Source: CAZPXZ01 sp965219495 (GTDB lineage Bacteria; Pseudomonadota; Alphaproteobacteria; Rhodobacterales; CAZPXZ01). Taken from it: a stretch of DNA of 64,000 nt. Of this stretch, positions 19,427 to 29,363 are shown piece by piece. The stretch is taken from positions 744,001 through 808,000 of the forward strand of contig OZ244777.1 of NCBI GenBank assembly GCA_965219495.1. The letters are read 5' to 3'. The stretch's first letter is position 1. Every line of letters begins with the position of its first letter. The translations under genes and the position numbers were made by a program. The notes under the pieces are model-generated. The model was given only the letters and a program-made list of their open reading frames with translations, was not told the origin of the DNA and made no database searches.

Positions 19427-19861
19427 TCAACCAACACTTGGTTGCACGGATTCCTCGATTTCCAAATCCTCGCTCTCGTTGTCCGATGTCGGATCCTGAT
19501 CCTCTGATTCGGCGTCAGCATCCTCTGATTCGGCGTCAGCATCCTCTGATTCGGCGTCAGCATCCTCTGATTCGACGTCAGCATCCTCTGATTCGGCGTC
19601 AGCATCCTCTGATTCGGCGTCAGCATCCTCTGATTCGGCGTCAGCATGCAGCGAGATGGGCTGGCTGGGCATGATGGTTGAAATAGCATGCTTATAAGCA
19701 AGTTGCGAAAGACGATCCCTGCGCAACAGTACACAGAAACTATCAAACCAAGTGACAATTCCTTGCAACTTCACTCCATTCACCAGAAATACAGTGACCG
19801 GAATTCGATTCCGGCGAATGTGGTTAAGGAATGTATCCTGCAGATTGCTCTTTACAGGCAT
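19427..19861 (-). CDS. hfq: RNA chaperone Hfq with an acidic repeat tail
   Basis: Starting at ATG 19861, the product is 144 residues. Residues 1-72 are a canonical Hfq core, with the distal-face and Sm1 segment VFLVNGVKLQGIVTWFD and the Sm2 motif YKHAIST. The usual Hfq core is complete by about residue 70. From residue 73 a seven-copy ADAESED repeat adds 49 very acidic residues, followed by a further acidic tail QDPTSDNESEDLEIEESV. The extension is not present in typical alphaproteobacterial Hfq. A start 18 codons upstream adds residues outside the conserved core and is less likely. Linkage to hflX supports identity. Confidence 0.97.
   Translation of the reverse strand: MPVKSNLQDTFLNHIRRNRIPVTVFLVNGVKLQGIVTWFDSFCVLLRRDRLSQLAYKHAISTIMPSQPISLHADAESEDADAESEDADAESEDADVESEDADAESEDADAESEDADAESEDQDPTSDNESEDLEIEESVQPSVG
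19499..19645 (-). repeat. 21-bp tandem repeat inside hfq
   Basis: Seven direct copies of a 21-base unit encode ADAESED in the Hfq tail. One unit reads ADVESED by a single substitution. The near-identical copies suggest recent expansion by slippage or unequal exchange. Because 21 is a multiple of three, unit gain or loss stays in frame, so repeat number could vary between strains without breaking the gene. Confidence 0.95.
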
Positions 19862-20392
19862 GGTGCTCGCCCCCAAGTTACGCGGCAGGTTCTGGATGCC
19901 TTGAATTCGCGACACTCGCCTCCTGACGATTGGCTTTGATCATAAGCGAATTCGGCCCAAATGTCCTATGCGCAGGCAAATCGTCGTATCTTGAGTCTAT
20001 TGGCGCACAAGAGGCGGAAACGCTCGGAAATTTCACACGTTTCTCGCGTGCATAGAGCCGGAATCTCGCACGGACGATCATCGATCACGGCAAGTGCAGG
20101 AATATCCCGGCAAAACGGATCATTTCGAACCACGGGATATGCAAAGCACACCCGTTTCCTTGCCGCAAACCTGACCCGGATAGCAGGATGATTCCGAATT
20201 TCCGGATTTGTGCCACGAACGCGGTCGTCGAACTGCCGCGCCATCTACTTGCCAAGATCGTACGTGTGGAACGGATAATCCGGTTGTCCGGAGCAGCTTG
20301 CCGCGACTCGGGAAACGTGCATGTCCGCGTTCGCCCGTGGGCAACCTGAGCCCTCGTCCAACGCACGCGGTTTCGCAAGAGATTCGTGCGAT
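19862..20392. other. Leader/intergenic region upstream of hfq
   Basis: About 530 bases separate the hfq start from the TPR protein gene stop. No coding frame here has family features. In related bacteria the trkH-hfq junction is short, so this stretch and the TPR gene are atypical. A promoter for hfq is expected here but I cannot identify it. Confidence 0.4.
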
Positions 20393-21133
20393 CTACTTGC
20401 CGTCAAGCACCGCCAACTTCTCGACTGCCCGTTGATGGATGATTTCATCGAAGGCGTCCTTGGATTGCAGCTCGATGGCACGAACGAGAGCCTTCTTCGC
20501 CTTCTCAAGATTTTTGTTCTTGTTCAATAGCAGCAGGCCCAGTGCGTACTCATAGTGCACCAGTTTTTCACCCGGTTCGAGTTCCAGAGCCATCTCATAA
20601 TGTACAAGGCCCTTCTTCCCGGAAGCCCCGTATAAAAGGGAACCCATGAACCCCGCATTGCCAATCACTTCAGCGTGCCAAGTGCCCAGACTGAGATGAG
20701 CCGCCGCCTTTAGCGGGTCCAGTTCAAGCGCTTTCTCGATCGACTTGCGCACTGTAATCGCATATCCCTCACCGAGTGCTTCCAGCACGCCTATGGTCTG
20801 AGAAAAGCGTCCCATGGCATGGGCATGCTGGAGATGCGCCTCAGGATTTTGCGGGTCAAGCCGGATGGCTTCTTCGGCCAACTGCGCCGCCCGATTGAAC
20901 AAGGACCGCTTCTTGTCGTCTTGTTCAAGGAAGTAGCCGTAAATCGCCAACGATTGTGCCGCGAAAGCAAATCCATCCGTGGTGAGCAGTGCTTCGGCTA
21001 GTTCTGCAGCTTCGACAAACCGGCCTTCCGCATATGCTTCTTTCGCCGTCTCAATGGAGTTGGCCTTGACGAGGTCCATCGAAAGGAATGCATATGCGGC
21101 TACCAAACCGGCCAGAAATGCTGCTTTGATCAT
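20393..21133 (-). CDS. Secreted TPR-repeat protein
   Basis: The 246-residue protein has a hydrophobic N-terminal signal segment (about residues 4-20) and at least four tetratricopeptide-like helices. The clearest is AAHLSLGTWHAEVIGNAGF, with regular EEAIRLDPQNPEAHLQHAHA and EKALELDPLKAAAHLSLG repeats. It probably sits in the periplasm or attached to the membrane. No enzyme motif is visible. The family with this layout serves as a protein-protein scaffold. It is not part of the conserved trkH-hfq gene order, so it may be a local insertion. Confidence 0.75.
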   Translation of the reverse strand: MIKAAFLAGLVAAYAFLSMDLVKANSIETAKEAYAEGRFVEAAELAEALLTTDGFAFAAQSLAIYGYFLEQDDKKRSLFNRAAQLAEEAIRLDPQNPEAHLQHAHAMGRFSQTIGVLEALGEGYAITVRKSIEKALELDPLKAAAHLSLGTWHAEVIGNAGFMGSLLYGASGKKGLVHYEMALELEPGEKLVHYEYALGLLLLNKNKNLEKAKKALVRAIELQSKDAFDEIIHQRAVEKLAVLDGK

Positions 21134-21326
21134 GAAACTATCTCAATTGTTTAACTCGAAGACCCAAGCTTGCACACAGTTGCTACAGCACGTAGTTCCA
21201 GTGCCTTGCACTTGGCACCGAGTTATAGCTGTTTCTGTGCAGTGGTATCTAGTCGGAACTTCATGGGGTCAAATCGCATTTATCCTTTGCCAAACAGATG
21301 CTTAGGCAGGATTCAAACTGCCCCGC

Positions 21327-23108
21327 TCATGGAGTCGGTTTGGTCGGGTCGATTTGCAGGAGTTCGAACGCTTTGGCTTGCAGTTCCGTCGGTTCGGCGA
21401 GCAGCGGGAACGCCAGATCCGGGTTCGCCGACAGTGTCACTTCATTGCGGGTCAGCGTGGCGAGGTCCGACAACAACGTCTCCATGCTGTGCACCGGCAG
21501 ACCTTCCGGGTTTTCCTTTGTGGCGGCTTTGAACCTGGCGCGGTCGGAGACGTCGGACTTCGCGACCGGGGAAGATCGCTTTCGTCTTGCGCCTTCGCGG
21601 TCGTCGTCCTCGAACAGGATCGGGGCGAGGCGCTTGCGCATGCGCCATTCGACATGCCAGGCCAGCATGCACAGGAACACGTGGGCGCGCACGTGATCCT
21701 CGCTGTAGACGTAAACCGGGCGCACGTCGAGGTTGGATTTCATCCCTCGGAACGCGCGTTCCACCGTAGACAGCGATTTATAGGCCTCCACCGCCGCCGG
21801 CGCGGCGAGGGCGCCAGCCTCGAGGCTGGTGCGGATCACGTAGACGCCGTCGAGGCGTGCTTCGTCGGCGATCCGCTCCGCGTTGCGCGCCCAGGCGATG
21901 TGGCCATCCGAGATCTCGATATCGAAGTGCTTGGCCACCTTGCGGCGGTTGATGTCCCGGCCGACCCGGCGGTTGATCGCGTCGCGTCCACGCAAGCGCG
22001 CGCGCGGGTTGCGGACGGCCTTGGCGATGTCTTCCAGGACGCGTTCGGTGGCCCGCAGCAGATCCTCCCGCTTGCGCGCCCGTTCCGCCTTCAGGCGCGG
22101 ATTGAAGCACACGATCAGGCGCTCGCCCGGAAAGTCCGGACTGGAAACCTCCGCCACCCCGTCGGCAACCAGCTCCTGCGGACGAAGCAGCGCCTTCCTG
22201 CGGGTTCCGTTCGGGTTCTCCGGACCGGAGGCGCGCGCCAGTTGGCGGATGTCAGGCGTGCGCAGCGCCGAGATCCAGTCCAGCCCGGCCGGAAGCAGGT
22301 CGTCGCGGATGCGCGCCGCCGTCACCATGCCGCGATCGCCGACGAAGGCGATGCGGGAGAGCCCGAACCGCTGCTTGATCTTCGCCACCTGGACAGCGAC
22401 GGTCGCCGGATCCCCGGTGCCGCCTGCGAACACCTCCACCGCCACCGGGCAGCCGTCGGCGGCGCACAGCAGCCCGTAGACGATCTGCTTCTTGCCCTTC
22501 TTTCCGTCACGGTTGTGGCCGAACCCGGCAAGCGGACAGCAGCGTCCCTCCAGATAACTCGAAGTCACGTCATACAAGAGGAGTGTCCCGTCCCGGAGGT
22601 GCCGGGCGGCAAGGCTGCGCTCGATCCATCGCTGGCGAGCCCGCAGCCAGTCCAGCATGCCCAGCATCTCGTTGCCGGTGACCGCCCCGAGGCCAAGAAC
22701 GGCGCCCAGGCTGGAGGAGGCGGTCGCCGGCGACAGCCGCCTTGCGGTGGCCAGTTTCGAGCAGGGTTCGACGACCCGCGCGGCGACCGCAGCGAACGCC
22801 AGGCTGCGCTCCCGGCCCGGCTTGCGGTGCAGCAGCCGCTCGAAACCGAGTTTCCGCATGGTGCCGGCCACCGCCGCCACATGTCCATGCGGTAGCGAAC
22901 GGCGCAGGGACACGGCGTCGTGGATGTCCGGGAAAACGGCGCCACCTTTAAGCACAAGGCGGATGCCCTCGACGAGGTGAGGCTCCAGTTTGGAGAGATT
23001 GCAGAGGGTGCGCCGTTTGACGCGTCCGTTTTCCCTCCAGGACTGCCGGATGAGCGGCGTGGGAACGCTTCCGTGGTTGGGAATGTATTCGACGTAGATT
23101 GACTTCAT
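21327..23108 (-). CDS. IS1634-like transposase (IS4/DDE superfamily), first copy
   Basis: The 593-residue protein resembles IS1634/IS4-type DDE transposases. DDE features include VTSSYLEG after strand 1, FVGDRGMV near residue 260, and the C-terminal STVERAFRGMK, where the second glutamate sits in the YREK-like helix. The gene is intact. Four short CATGGAGTC-like motifs flank it. A CTAGTCG motif occurs at both edges near 21251 and 23248. No confident terminal inverted repeat or target duplication could be fixed, so element limits are not given. Confidence 0.85.
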   Translation of the reverse strand: MKSIYVEYIPNHGSVPTPLIRQSWRENGRVKRRTLCNLSKLEPHLVEGIRLVLKGGAVFPDIHDAVSLRRSLPHGHVAAVAGTMRKLGFERLLHRKPGRERSLAFAAVAARVVEPCSKLATARRLSPATASSSLGAVLGLGAVTGNEMLGMLDWLRARQRWIERSLAARHLRDGTLLLYDVTSSYLEGRCCPLAGFGHNRDGKKGKKQIVYGLLCAADGCPVAVEVFAGGTGDPATVAVQVAKIKQRFGLSRIAFVGDRGMVTAARIRDDLLPAGLDWISALRTPDIRQLARASGPENPNGTRRKALLRPQELVADGVAEVSSPDFPGERLIVCFNPRLKAERARKREDLLRATERVLEDIAKAVRNPRARLRGRDAINRRVGRDINRRKVAKHFDIEISDGHIAWARNAERIADEARLDGVYVIRTSLEAGALAAPAAVEAYKSLSTVERAFRGMKSNLDVRPVYVYSEDHVRAHVFLCMLAWHVEWRMRKRLAPILFEDDDREGARRKRSSPVAKSDVSDRARFKAATKENPEGLPVHSMETLLSDLATLTRNEVTLSANPDLAFPLLAEPTELQAKAFELLQIDPTKPTP

Positions 23109-26007
23109 GGAGTCAGCATACGTGAAATGAAAAGCTTTATCAAGGGAGCTTATCCAGGAAATCCCACCGCATCGTGTTATTACATGGAGTCACATGACAG
23201 GAGGAAAAGACATCGCTTCCGGAGAAAACCCTGAAACCTCAATCGACTAGGGTCGTGCTGACAGATATTTCCTAAATGACGTTCCGTCTAGTGCTTGTGC
23301 AAAAAGCTTGAAACGCGTTTCATATCAACCGGTTATGGCCGTTTTGGCGTTGTGTAGATTGGTTCCAGGCGTATGATTCCAAGAAAAATTCAGACGAAAT
23401 CGGTCGGATGGGTGGAATCTTCGCGATCGGTCGCTGGTTCCGGCGGAGCATGGACGAGGGCGAGGGCATGAGAGCAATCCAGGAACCGAATGATCGGCTT
23501 GGCGAAATCGCCATCGAGGATATTGCGATTGACCCGGTCTGCCGGGATGACATCCCGGCGGTGTTGCGGGGCATCCAGCACCTGTACTGCGACGAAGCGT
23601 TGCGCCGGCAGGTTTTCTACCTGCTGGACGCGCATTTTCTTCCGGGCGTGGACCGGGGGCTTGGGCGCCCGGGCATGGATTTGTGGCGGATCTTCGTGCA
23701 GGCGACGCTGAAGCAGGGCATCCGGTGCGACGACGACCGTCTGCAGGAGCTTGCCAATTGCCACGAGACGATTCGGGAGATGCTCGGCCATTCTGGGCTC
23801 GACGATCATCGCCGGTACAAGCACCGGACGCTGGTGCGCAATGTCTCGCTGCTGGCGCCGGAGCTTCTGAACCAGATCAACGAACTGGTGGTGAAGGCGG
23901 GCCACGTGCTGTTCGGGCAGGCGCCGGAAGCGCCGCTGCGGGCGCGGGCCGATTCCTTTGTGGTGGAAACCGACGTGCACGATCCGACCGACGTCAACTT
24001 GCCGTGGGACGCGATGCGGCGCCTGATCCGGGTTTCCGCGCAGCTGGCTTCGGCCTTCGGGCTTGGCGGCTGGCGGCAGAGCGGGCATCTGCGCCGGCAG
24101 GTGAAGCGGCTGTTCGACAAGATCCGCAATTCCCGGCGGCAGAGGCGGCATCCGGACCGCGTATGCGCTTACCTGGGGCTTTGCCGGTCGCTGGTGGCGC
24201 GGGCGGAACGGCTGCGGCGCGAACTCGAGGCGGCCGGGGCGGAGACATGGGACATCGATGCCGTGCAAGACCTTATGGATCATGCGCTTCGCCAGATCGA
24301 CCAGGTCGGCCGGCGGCGGCTGCAGGGCGAAGCGATCCCGCATGAAGAGAAGGTGTTCTCCATCTTCGAGCCGCATACCCGCTGGTGCGCAAAGGGCAAG
24401 GCCGGGCGCATGGTCGAACGCGGGGTTCCGGTCTGCATCGTCGAGGACCCGCATCAATTGGTCCTGCACCACCGCATCTCGTGGGCGGAAGACGACGTGG
24501 ATGCGACGGTTCCGCTGCTGTCGGAGACCCTCGCCCTGTTTCCGTCGGTGCGGGGCTGTAGTTTCGACCGGGACTTCCATAGCCCGTCCAACCGAGTCCG
24601 GCTGGACGCACTGTTGGACTGCAACGCGCTGCCGGCGAAGGGCACTCTTTCGCAGAAAGCGCGAGAGCGCGAGGCGAGCCCCGAGTTCGCCGCGGCGCGG
24701 CGGCAGCATCCGGCGGTGGTACGCCAGGCTAACTCTGGTGTGGATAGCCGGTGCAAGTCCGGCGGAAAGGAAGGTGTAACGAGCCACTTTCGCCGCGAGC
24801 CGTGCGCTTGTCACCGTGAGGTGTCAGGTGAAGTGTCGGTAGCGGTGCGCGTGGGCAGGGCTAGTGAGCATCGAAATAGATGTCTTTCCGGAGTGCCGAG
24901 ACTTTCACCGCGGTCGAAGGCAACACTGGCCGTCCGTTATCGTGAGGACGGCAGGGCTCCGCGGTGTCCAGGAACCCATGCACGCGCGTAAATCCACACA
25001 GGGGACCTGGGAGGGCTTCGCTTCGCCCCGGCAGTCGAGCCGGGGCCGCGAAGGGGAAGGAGAAATCCGAACTGATGATGAACGAAGCGAAGCAATCGGA
25101 TGCCGTCGTAGTATCGATGAAGGGGGCGAACAAGGGAGCGCCAGCTCCTGCGGAGTCCCTGGAGAGAAGGGCGGCAGCCAAGGGGAATCCGGGAAGCCAA
25201 AGCACGCGCCGGACGCAGGGTCGGGCAAGCGTGTCACAAGCGGCGGACCGGATACGGCAGGCAGCCACGAGGAAACCGAAGGAACGCCTCACGGCGCTTC
25301 TGCACCATGTCACGGTGGAGGTCCTGAGAGGGGCTTTTCATGCTTTGAACCCGCACTCTGCGGCCGGAGTTGACCGGATGACCTGGGAGGCATACGGCGA
25401 GGAACTGGACGTGCATTTGCACGCACTCCATGACCGTGTGCACAGCGGAGCGTATCGAGCGCTCCCATCGCTGCGGGTTGAAATCCCGAAGCCGGATGGG
25501 GGAACACGACCGCTTGGCATTGCCGCCCTGGAGGACAAGATCGTCCAGAAGGCAGTGGTGGAGTCGATCCTTACCCCGATTTACGAGGTCGAATTTCTCG
25601 GGTTCAGCCATGGGTTCCGGCCAGGGCGCGGGGCGCACGACGCTCTGGACGCTCTTGCCTACTGTATAGCGCGGCGGAAGGTCAACTGGATTGTTGACGC
25701 CGATATCCGCGGTTTCTTCGATAATTTGGACCGAGACTGGTTGATCCGGTTTCTGGAACACAGGATCGGGGACCGGCGGGTCATTCGGTTGATCACCAAG
25801 TGGCTGAACGCTGGCGTCATGGACGGGGGCGAGTGGAAGGACGACCTCAGGGGAACTCCCCAGGGAGCGGTTGTTTCGCCAATTTTGGCAAATATTTACC
25901 TGCACTACGTCCTCGACCTCTGGTTTGACCGGAAATGGCGTCCGCAGGAGGCGAACGGAGACGCGGTCATCGTGCGCTACGCGGATGACTTCGTGGTTGG
26001 ATTTCAA

Positions 26008-28097
26008 CCCAACTTCGCCACTTTTTCAAGTTTTTGCTGGTTTTTCAATGGGTTGGAAATTTCCTCCGCACTAGCATTGCGGGTTACGCCTCGATTCGAT
26101 GGACGCTCTTCCGTGTGTGCATGAGGGTCGGCGGGACGCCGAGCTGCCGGTAGATCTCGAGATGCGCCGGCTCCGGAGTGGTCGGCCGGCGGACCCGGAT
26201 TTCGTTCCGTCGTCGGTGGGCAGCGTCACTGTGACCACCTGGTGGGTGCGGAGCGCATCGCGAACGCTGCTCCAGGAACTGTGCACGCCCTGGTCGAGCA
26301 GGGTCTTCTCGATCGCGACGAGCAACCGGTAGGCCATCACCGAGAGGAAGATGTGGGTATCGACGCGGGGTTCGATCTGATGGAACATCGGTCGCATCGC
26401 GAGGGAGGATTTCATGTTGCGAAAGGCGTTCTCCGCCCGCGCCAACAAGACATACAGGCGCCAGATTTCCTCGCCCGAGAGGTCCTGGCGGTCGGTCTTC
26501 AGCAGGTAGGCGCCGTCGACGCGCTCGGCGATGTCCCTGCGTTCGCTGCGCAGCGCGGCATGCAACTCGCCGGTGTCGGCGCGGTATTCGAGATCGTAAT
26601 AGCGGGCCACCCGCGGATAGCGCTCGCGGAGGCGGCCGATGGCTTCGGCGATCTTTTCGGGTTTGACCAGGCGGCGGCTGGCGACGCGCTCCTGCAGCCG
26701 GTCGAGATCCGCCAGCAGCCGCGCCTCGTGGCTCTCGCGGATGGCGCGATCCTTCTGCCGGCGGCCTTCGCTGATGCACAGCGCCACGGTTTCGGCGCCG
26801 TCGCTTGCGCGCTTGACCCAGACCCGGCCCGGCTTTTGCGACGGATTGCGCGGTGAGGGCTTCCGCAGGACCTCTTCGAAGCCCTCGAGTGCCTCGAACT
26901 CAGCCAGCCACCCGACCCGTTCGCCCTGGCGGGCGGCAACCAGGTAATGAAGGTTGCGTTCGCGGATCTGCGCAAGGTTCTTCTCCCCCGACATGCCGCG
27001 GTCCACCACCACCGTCTGTCCCTCCCGGAAGCCGCCAAGGCGGTGCTCCAGACGGTCCAGCATGCTGGCGCTGTCCCGCAGGTTGCCGCGGAACACTTCG
27101 TGCGCCTGCGGAAAGCCGTCGTGATCGATGGCAAGCCCCACCACCACCTGCTTGCAGTCCGACCGCTTGTCGCGCGAGTAGCCGCGGGCCGCCTTCGGGT
27201 TGGCCAACGCCGCCCCTTCGAAATAACTGCTGGTCAGGTCGATCAAATACACCGCGGGATCCAGATCGAACAAGTCGCACTGCCGCCGGGTCAGCGATGC
27301 CTCGATCGCTTCCCGCTTGTCGTACAGACGGTCGAGGTTGCGGTACAGCGCCGAAAGCGACGGCCACGCGAAATGCACCCCGAGCAGGTCGTCCATCGCC
27401 GTCCGCTGCATCCAGTCCCCCATGGCGTGCTCCGATGAGGGCGCGATCAGCCGGTTCATCACCATCGCGCAGGTCAGCTCCCGGCTGCGCGGGCGAAGTC
27501 CCGCTTCCCGCAGCACATCGTCGCAGCCCAGCCGCTCCCAAAACGCCAGCCCGACATGCAGCGGCCCCGCCTCCCGCGCCCGCAGCACCTCCACCTGCTC
27601 CGGCACAACCGAGACCGCCGCTGCCGGCGGCGCCGACAGCGGCCGCTTGCCGCGCCGGCGCCGCCGGCGCACCCGCTCGATGAGTTCCGCATCTTCGCCC
27701 TCGGGCTCGAACAGGAACCGCTTGCCTTCCAGCGCGGCCTGCAACCGGTGGGCCAGCGCCAGCCATTCGTGATGGGGACGGGGCGCCAGGTCGCCGAGGG
27801 AGCAGATGGTGCGCTGGCGCGGTCCGTCGGGGGTGTGGCAGGCCTCGACCAGGCGGTAATTGGTGTAGACGCGGTCTTTGTGGCGGCGCGTGTCCTTGCG
27901 AATATACATAGGCACGATGATATCGGTTAGTGAACTGCATGTCAAGCTCTGCATCGCCCATACATTCCGCACTATTTGGGCGAATTCCGGGCGTGGATCC
28001 GGCCCCGACGCCTTTTCCTGCAAGGCGTTGTGAATTTCTCCATCCTCAAAAACGGACCAAATTCGCCCGAAAATCTTGGCGAAGCGGCGAAGTCGGG
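26008..28097 (-). mobile_element. IS1634-like element A (2.09 kb)
   Basis: The element is bounded by imperfect inverted repeats CCCAACTTCGCCACTT (left) and CCCGACTTCGCCGCTT (right, reverse complement). A 4-bp duplication TCAA occurs at 26004-26007 and 28098-28101. The intron RT frame is restored exactly when the element and one duplication copy are removed. One transposase gene fills it. Its ends resemble those of IS1634-like element B in this window. Confidence 0.92.
26071..27909 (-). CDS. IS1634-like transposase, element A
   Basis: Starting at ATG 27909 (MYIRKDTRR) the product is 612 residues. It has DDE transposase features of the IS1634/IS4 superfamily: LIDLTSSYFEGAA, the second Asp in VVVDRGMSGEKN, and the glutamate-containing segment YVLLARAENAFRNMKS. 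It is intact. A longer upstream in-frame start lies outside the element and is not used. The gene lies on the minus strand, opposite to the interrupted intron gene. Confidence 0.9.
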   Translation of the reverse strand: MYIRKDTRRHKDRVYTNYRLVEACHTPDGPRQRTICSLGDLAPRPHHEWLALAHRLQAALEGKRFLFEPEGEDAELIERVRRRRRRGKRPLSAPPAAAVSVVPEQVEVLRAREAGPLHVGLAFWERLGCDDVLREAGLRPRSRELTCAMVMNRLIAPSSEHAMGDWMQRTAMDDLLGVHFAWPSLSALYRNLDRLYDKREAIEASLTRRQCDLFDLDPAVYLIDLTSSYFEGAALANPKAARGYSRDKRSDCKQVVVGLAIDHDGFPQAHEVFRGNLRDSASMLDRLEHRLGGFREGQTVVVDRGMSGEKNLAQIRERNLHYLVAARQGERVGWLAEFEALEGFEEVLRKPSPRNPSQKPGRVWVKRASDGAETVALCISEGRRQKDRAIRESHEARLLADLDRLQERVASRRLVKPEKIAEAIGRLRERYPRVARYYDLEYRADTGELHAALRSERRDIAERVDGAYLLKTDRQDLSGEEIWRLYVLLARAENAFRNMKSSLAMRPMFHQIEPRVDTHIFLSVMAYRLLVAIEKTLLDQGVHSSWSSVRDALRTHQVVTVTLPTDDGTKSGSAGRPLRSRRISRSTGSSASRRPSCTHGRASIESRRNPQC

Positions 28098-28660
28098 TCA
28101 ATACCGGCAGGATGCGGAACAGTTCCTTGACGACCTTGAACGAAGGCTGGGCAAGTTCGGTCTGGCTCTCCATCCCGGGAAGACCCGCTGCATCGAGTTT
28201 GGACGCTTCGCCAAGGCGGACCGTCTCTCACGCGGTCAGCGGCGCCCCGAAACCTTTGATTTTCTGGGGTTCACGCATTACTGCCGAACCACAAGAAAGG
28301 GCGGTTTCAGTCTCGGGCGGAAGCCGGTAGCCAAACGCGCCCGGCGCACGCTTCAGCGGATCGGTGAGGTCCTGCGCCGTCGGCGTCACGACGACCCGGA
28401 GGAGGTAGCCGGATGGCTGCAACGCGTGCTCAGGGGGTGGCTGCAATACTATGCAGTTCCCTCCAGCCATGCGTCCCTCCAAGCGTTCGTGCGAAGCGTC
28501 AGGAGCCTCTGGTTCCAGCAACTGCGCCGTCGCTCCCAGCGTGGGAATTCCCTTCGCATATGGGAGCAATTGGCGGAGTTGACGCAGCGCTTCTTCCCAC
28601 CCATCAGGATCCTTCACCCATGGCCGGATCAGCGGTTTCGTGCCGTCCACACCCGAGGCA

Positions 28661-28734
28661 GGAGCCGAGTGCGTTAGCGCGCACGCTCGGATCTGTGCGG
28701 AGGGGCGCTGGGCAACCAGCGCTCCTACCGCGAC
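28661..28734 (+). ncRNA. Group II intron ribozyme core, domains V and VI
   Basis: The 28661-28696 stretch folds as domain V, with GAGCCGAGTGCG ... CGCACGCTCGG pairing and the catalytic AGC in GGAGCCG. The next hairpin AGGGGCGCTGG-GCAA-CCAGCGCTCCT has a GNRA loop and a CCTAC segment with the likely branch-point A before the 3' end CCGCGAC. These are hallmarks of a bacterial group II intron. The ribozyme core is intact in sequence, although the ORF is broken. Confidence 0.8.
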
Positions 28735-29363
28735 GAATCCGCCATCCACAACCAGGAATGTCGCAGCCTGGACCGGGTCCGCGCGCGCGCCAGGGATGGC
28801 TTCGCTCGAACGGTCGCTCTCGCAATTTTTGTTGCCAATCTGCACCGGATCGACCTGGCGCTGCAGAGAGCCAAGCGGGACAATATCCGGAATCACCGGC
28901 GCCAAGGCATCCGCCGCGCCGCCTGACTGTGGCCGGCCGAGCCAACGCCGCCGGCATGCACCCCGGCCTTGGCCGGCCCCCCTCCTCATGGCGGAAGATC
29001 GCCAGCATCCTCGAAATTCGTGCGAAACCGGCCCCCAACCGCTCATTCACGGCGCAAGGGGCCGAATTCCGCGCCGGGCCGCCTGGGCCGGAAACGTCGC
29101 GCCAGCTTCAAAACCCGGCATTTTGGCACAGACACCATATAAGTCCAAAATCCCATCCATGCTTGGCACCAGCGCCAGCGTCGCTAGCGCAAAATCGTTT
29201 CGCTTCTGTCTCCCATGGAACAAGTTCTTCAACAGGAATGACGTTGATCTCTTGCCTCCTCGGGCACCCCGCTAAAGCGCACGAATTTTTTCCGCGAAAT
29301 TTGCGCCAAGCAGAGCAGTTGTTTCATCCACGTCAGCGCCCCCGTGGCCGGAAGTTGAAACTC

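Larger units (their letters stand above)
25075..28677 (+). pseudogene. Group II intron reverse transcriptase/maturase, split by an IS
   Basis: The intron-encoded protein starts at MMNEAK (25075) and runs to residue 311 at GFQ (26007). It resumes in frame at YRQDAEQFL (28102) and ends at 28677. The joined length is 502 residues. Motifs visible are RT0-RT4 segments (IVDADIRGFFDNLD and GTPQGAVVSPILANIYLHY), the catalytic YADD at residues near 305, and domain X (ETFDFLGFTHY, LRRRSQRGNSLRIWEQL). No endonuclease zinc domain is visible. The protein is inactive as it stands because IS1634-like A separates RT5 from RT6. Confidence 0.88.
24719..28734 (+). mobile_element. Group II intron (bacterial, ORF-containing)
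   Basis: The intron spans from the 5' splice site at GTACGCC to the 3' end CCGCGAC. Splicing limits were set by comparison with the uninterrupted copy 2. It carries an intron-encoded protein and a structured 3' end with domain V and domain VI (28661-28734). Its 5' end reads GTACG where bacterial introns usually begin GTGYG. Without the inner IS it would be about 1.92 kb. It lies in the same orientation as the transposase gene it interrupts. Confidence 0.85.
23468..28926 (+). pseudogene. ISNCY transposase gene split by a group II intron
   Basis: Exon 1 (23468-24718) encodes 417 codons and exon 2 (28735-28926) encodes 63 codons plus stop. Joined, they give a 480-residue transposase. The junction falls between codons and matches the uninterrupted copy 2 (GCGGTG joined to GAATCC). 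Conserved ISNCY segments include DDIPAVLRGIQHLY near the N-terminus and the DDE-like WAEDD, FDRDFHSPSN and KGTLSQKAREREA segments. If the intron splices as RNA the protein could be restored, but the intron is itself interrupted. Confidence 0.75.
23279..29146 (+). mobile_element. ISNCY-family element copy 1 carrying nested insertions
   Basis: This region matches the complete ISNCY copy at 52042-53718 once inner insertions are removed. The right end (near 29146) has the same terminal sequence, and the left end (near 23279) is degenerate. A group II intron sits inside its transposase gene, and an IS1634-like element sits inside that intron. No flanking target duplication could be recognised. Coordinates of the outer ends are approximate to a few bases. 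Confidence 0.75.

Noticed and set aside
19499..19645. Repeat array that might look like CRISPR
   Set aside because: The 21-bp units are direct tandem repeats without spacers, and they lie in frame inside hfq and encode a regular acidic tail.
21305..21325. tRNA-like T-arm (GGCAG ... CTGCC, minus strand)
   Set aside because: The loop is eight bases and no acceptor, D or anticodon arm fits nearby. It is the 3' flank of the IS1634-like transposase.
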